The position numbers were made by a program, and so were the translations under genes. A stretch of 6,047 nucleotides of DNA, taken from contig CAZPLZ010000189.1 of assembly GCA_964587525.1 (NCBI GenBank), positions 1-6,047 on the forward strand, given 5' to 3'. The notes under the pieces are model-generated. The model did no database searches. It was not told the origin of the DNA and saw only the letters and a program-made list of their open reading frames with translations. Of the stretch, positions 5,968-6,047 are shown one piece after another (the stretch's first letter is position 1; every line of letters starts with the position of its first letter). Origin of the DNA: CAZPLZ01 sp964587525 (GTDB lineage Bacteria > Oederibacteriota > CAKKQC01).

Positions 5968-6047
5968 TCAGCCGCAGACCTGCGAGAGGACCCGGAGGTC
6001 GTTGTCGTAGAGCCAGCGCATGTCGGTGATCCGGTACTTCATCATGG
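5968..6047 (-). CDS. pheS: C-terminal fragment, probable phenylalanyl-tRNA synthetase alpha subunit
   Basis: Only the last 25 full codons plus the TGA (5968-5970) are in the window; the gene continues past the right edge. The visible tail contains KYRITDMR followed by LYDNDLRVL and ends in SQVCG. The spacing and residues resemble the PheS C-terminus, where MLKYG-x-x-D-x-R and ENDLRFL follow motif 3. If correct, the enzyme charges tRNA-Phe in the cytosol together with PheT. PheT usually follows pheS, but here the next gene is the kinase, 13 nt away, so pheT must lie elsewhere. With so few residues this rests on pattern memory; another class II synthetase-like protein is possible. The two Met codons at the edge could also start a very short ORF, which seems less likely. 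Confidence 0.55.
   Translation of the reverse strand, partial: MMKYRITDMRWLYDNDLRVLSQVCG

Overview
The window is a high-GC bacterial segment in which every convincing gene lies on the minus strand, so the biological order runs from high to low coordinates. The best guess for the organism is Nitrospira or a close relative (Nitrospirota). This rests on remembered resemblance: the 329-bp inverted-repeat element (2108-2436), with GGATGC and GGAAAAAGT at its ends, looks like intergenic repeats common in Nitrospira genomes. A kinase with NHL repeats and FHA-cyclase proteins also fit. No search was run.

Layout in transcription order. (1) At the right edge are the last 25 codons of a gene that resembles the C-terminus of phenylalanyl-tRNA synthetase alpha. 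(2) After 13 nt comes a 607-residue Ser/Thr protein kinase with a C-terminal six-repeat NHL propeller and no membrane segment. (3) Overlapping its stop codon by one base is a 497-residue protein with an FHA domain, a GAF-like domain and a class III nucleotide cyclase homology domain that lacks its catalytic residues. (4) Six bases after that stop is a good sigma70-type promoter, then a 15-codon lysine-rich mini-ORF, then a minus-oriented hairpin terminator. Together these make a unit of about 130 nt that no long-ORF track would show. (5) Next is the 329-bp inverted-repeat element, which looks non-coding. (6) The left third is an FtsK/SpoIIIE-type DNA translocase of at least 686 residues; its C-terminus lies beyond the window edge.

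The kinase and the FHA protein probably work together. FHA domains bind phosphothreonine, the two reading frames overlap, and both proteins look cytosolic. The simplest model is that the kinase, possibly controlled by ligand or protein binding to its propeller, phosphorylates itself or a partner, and the FHA-GAF-pseudocyclase protein reads the mark. FtsK acts in division and chromosome segregation and appears to be a separate transcription unit.

The points most worth a second look are the mini-ORF transcription unit, the pseudo-cyclase, the soluble kinase-NHL partner, an 11-residue tandem repeat after the FtsK membrane segments, and the intergenic inverted-repeat element. No tRNA, rRNA, CRISPR array, transposase or attachment site was seen.
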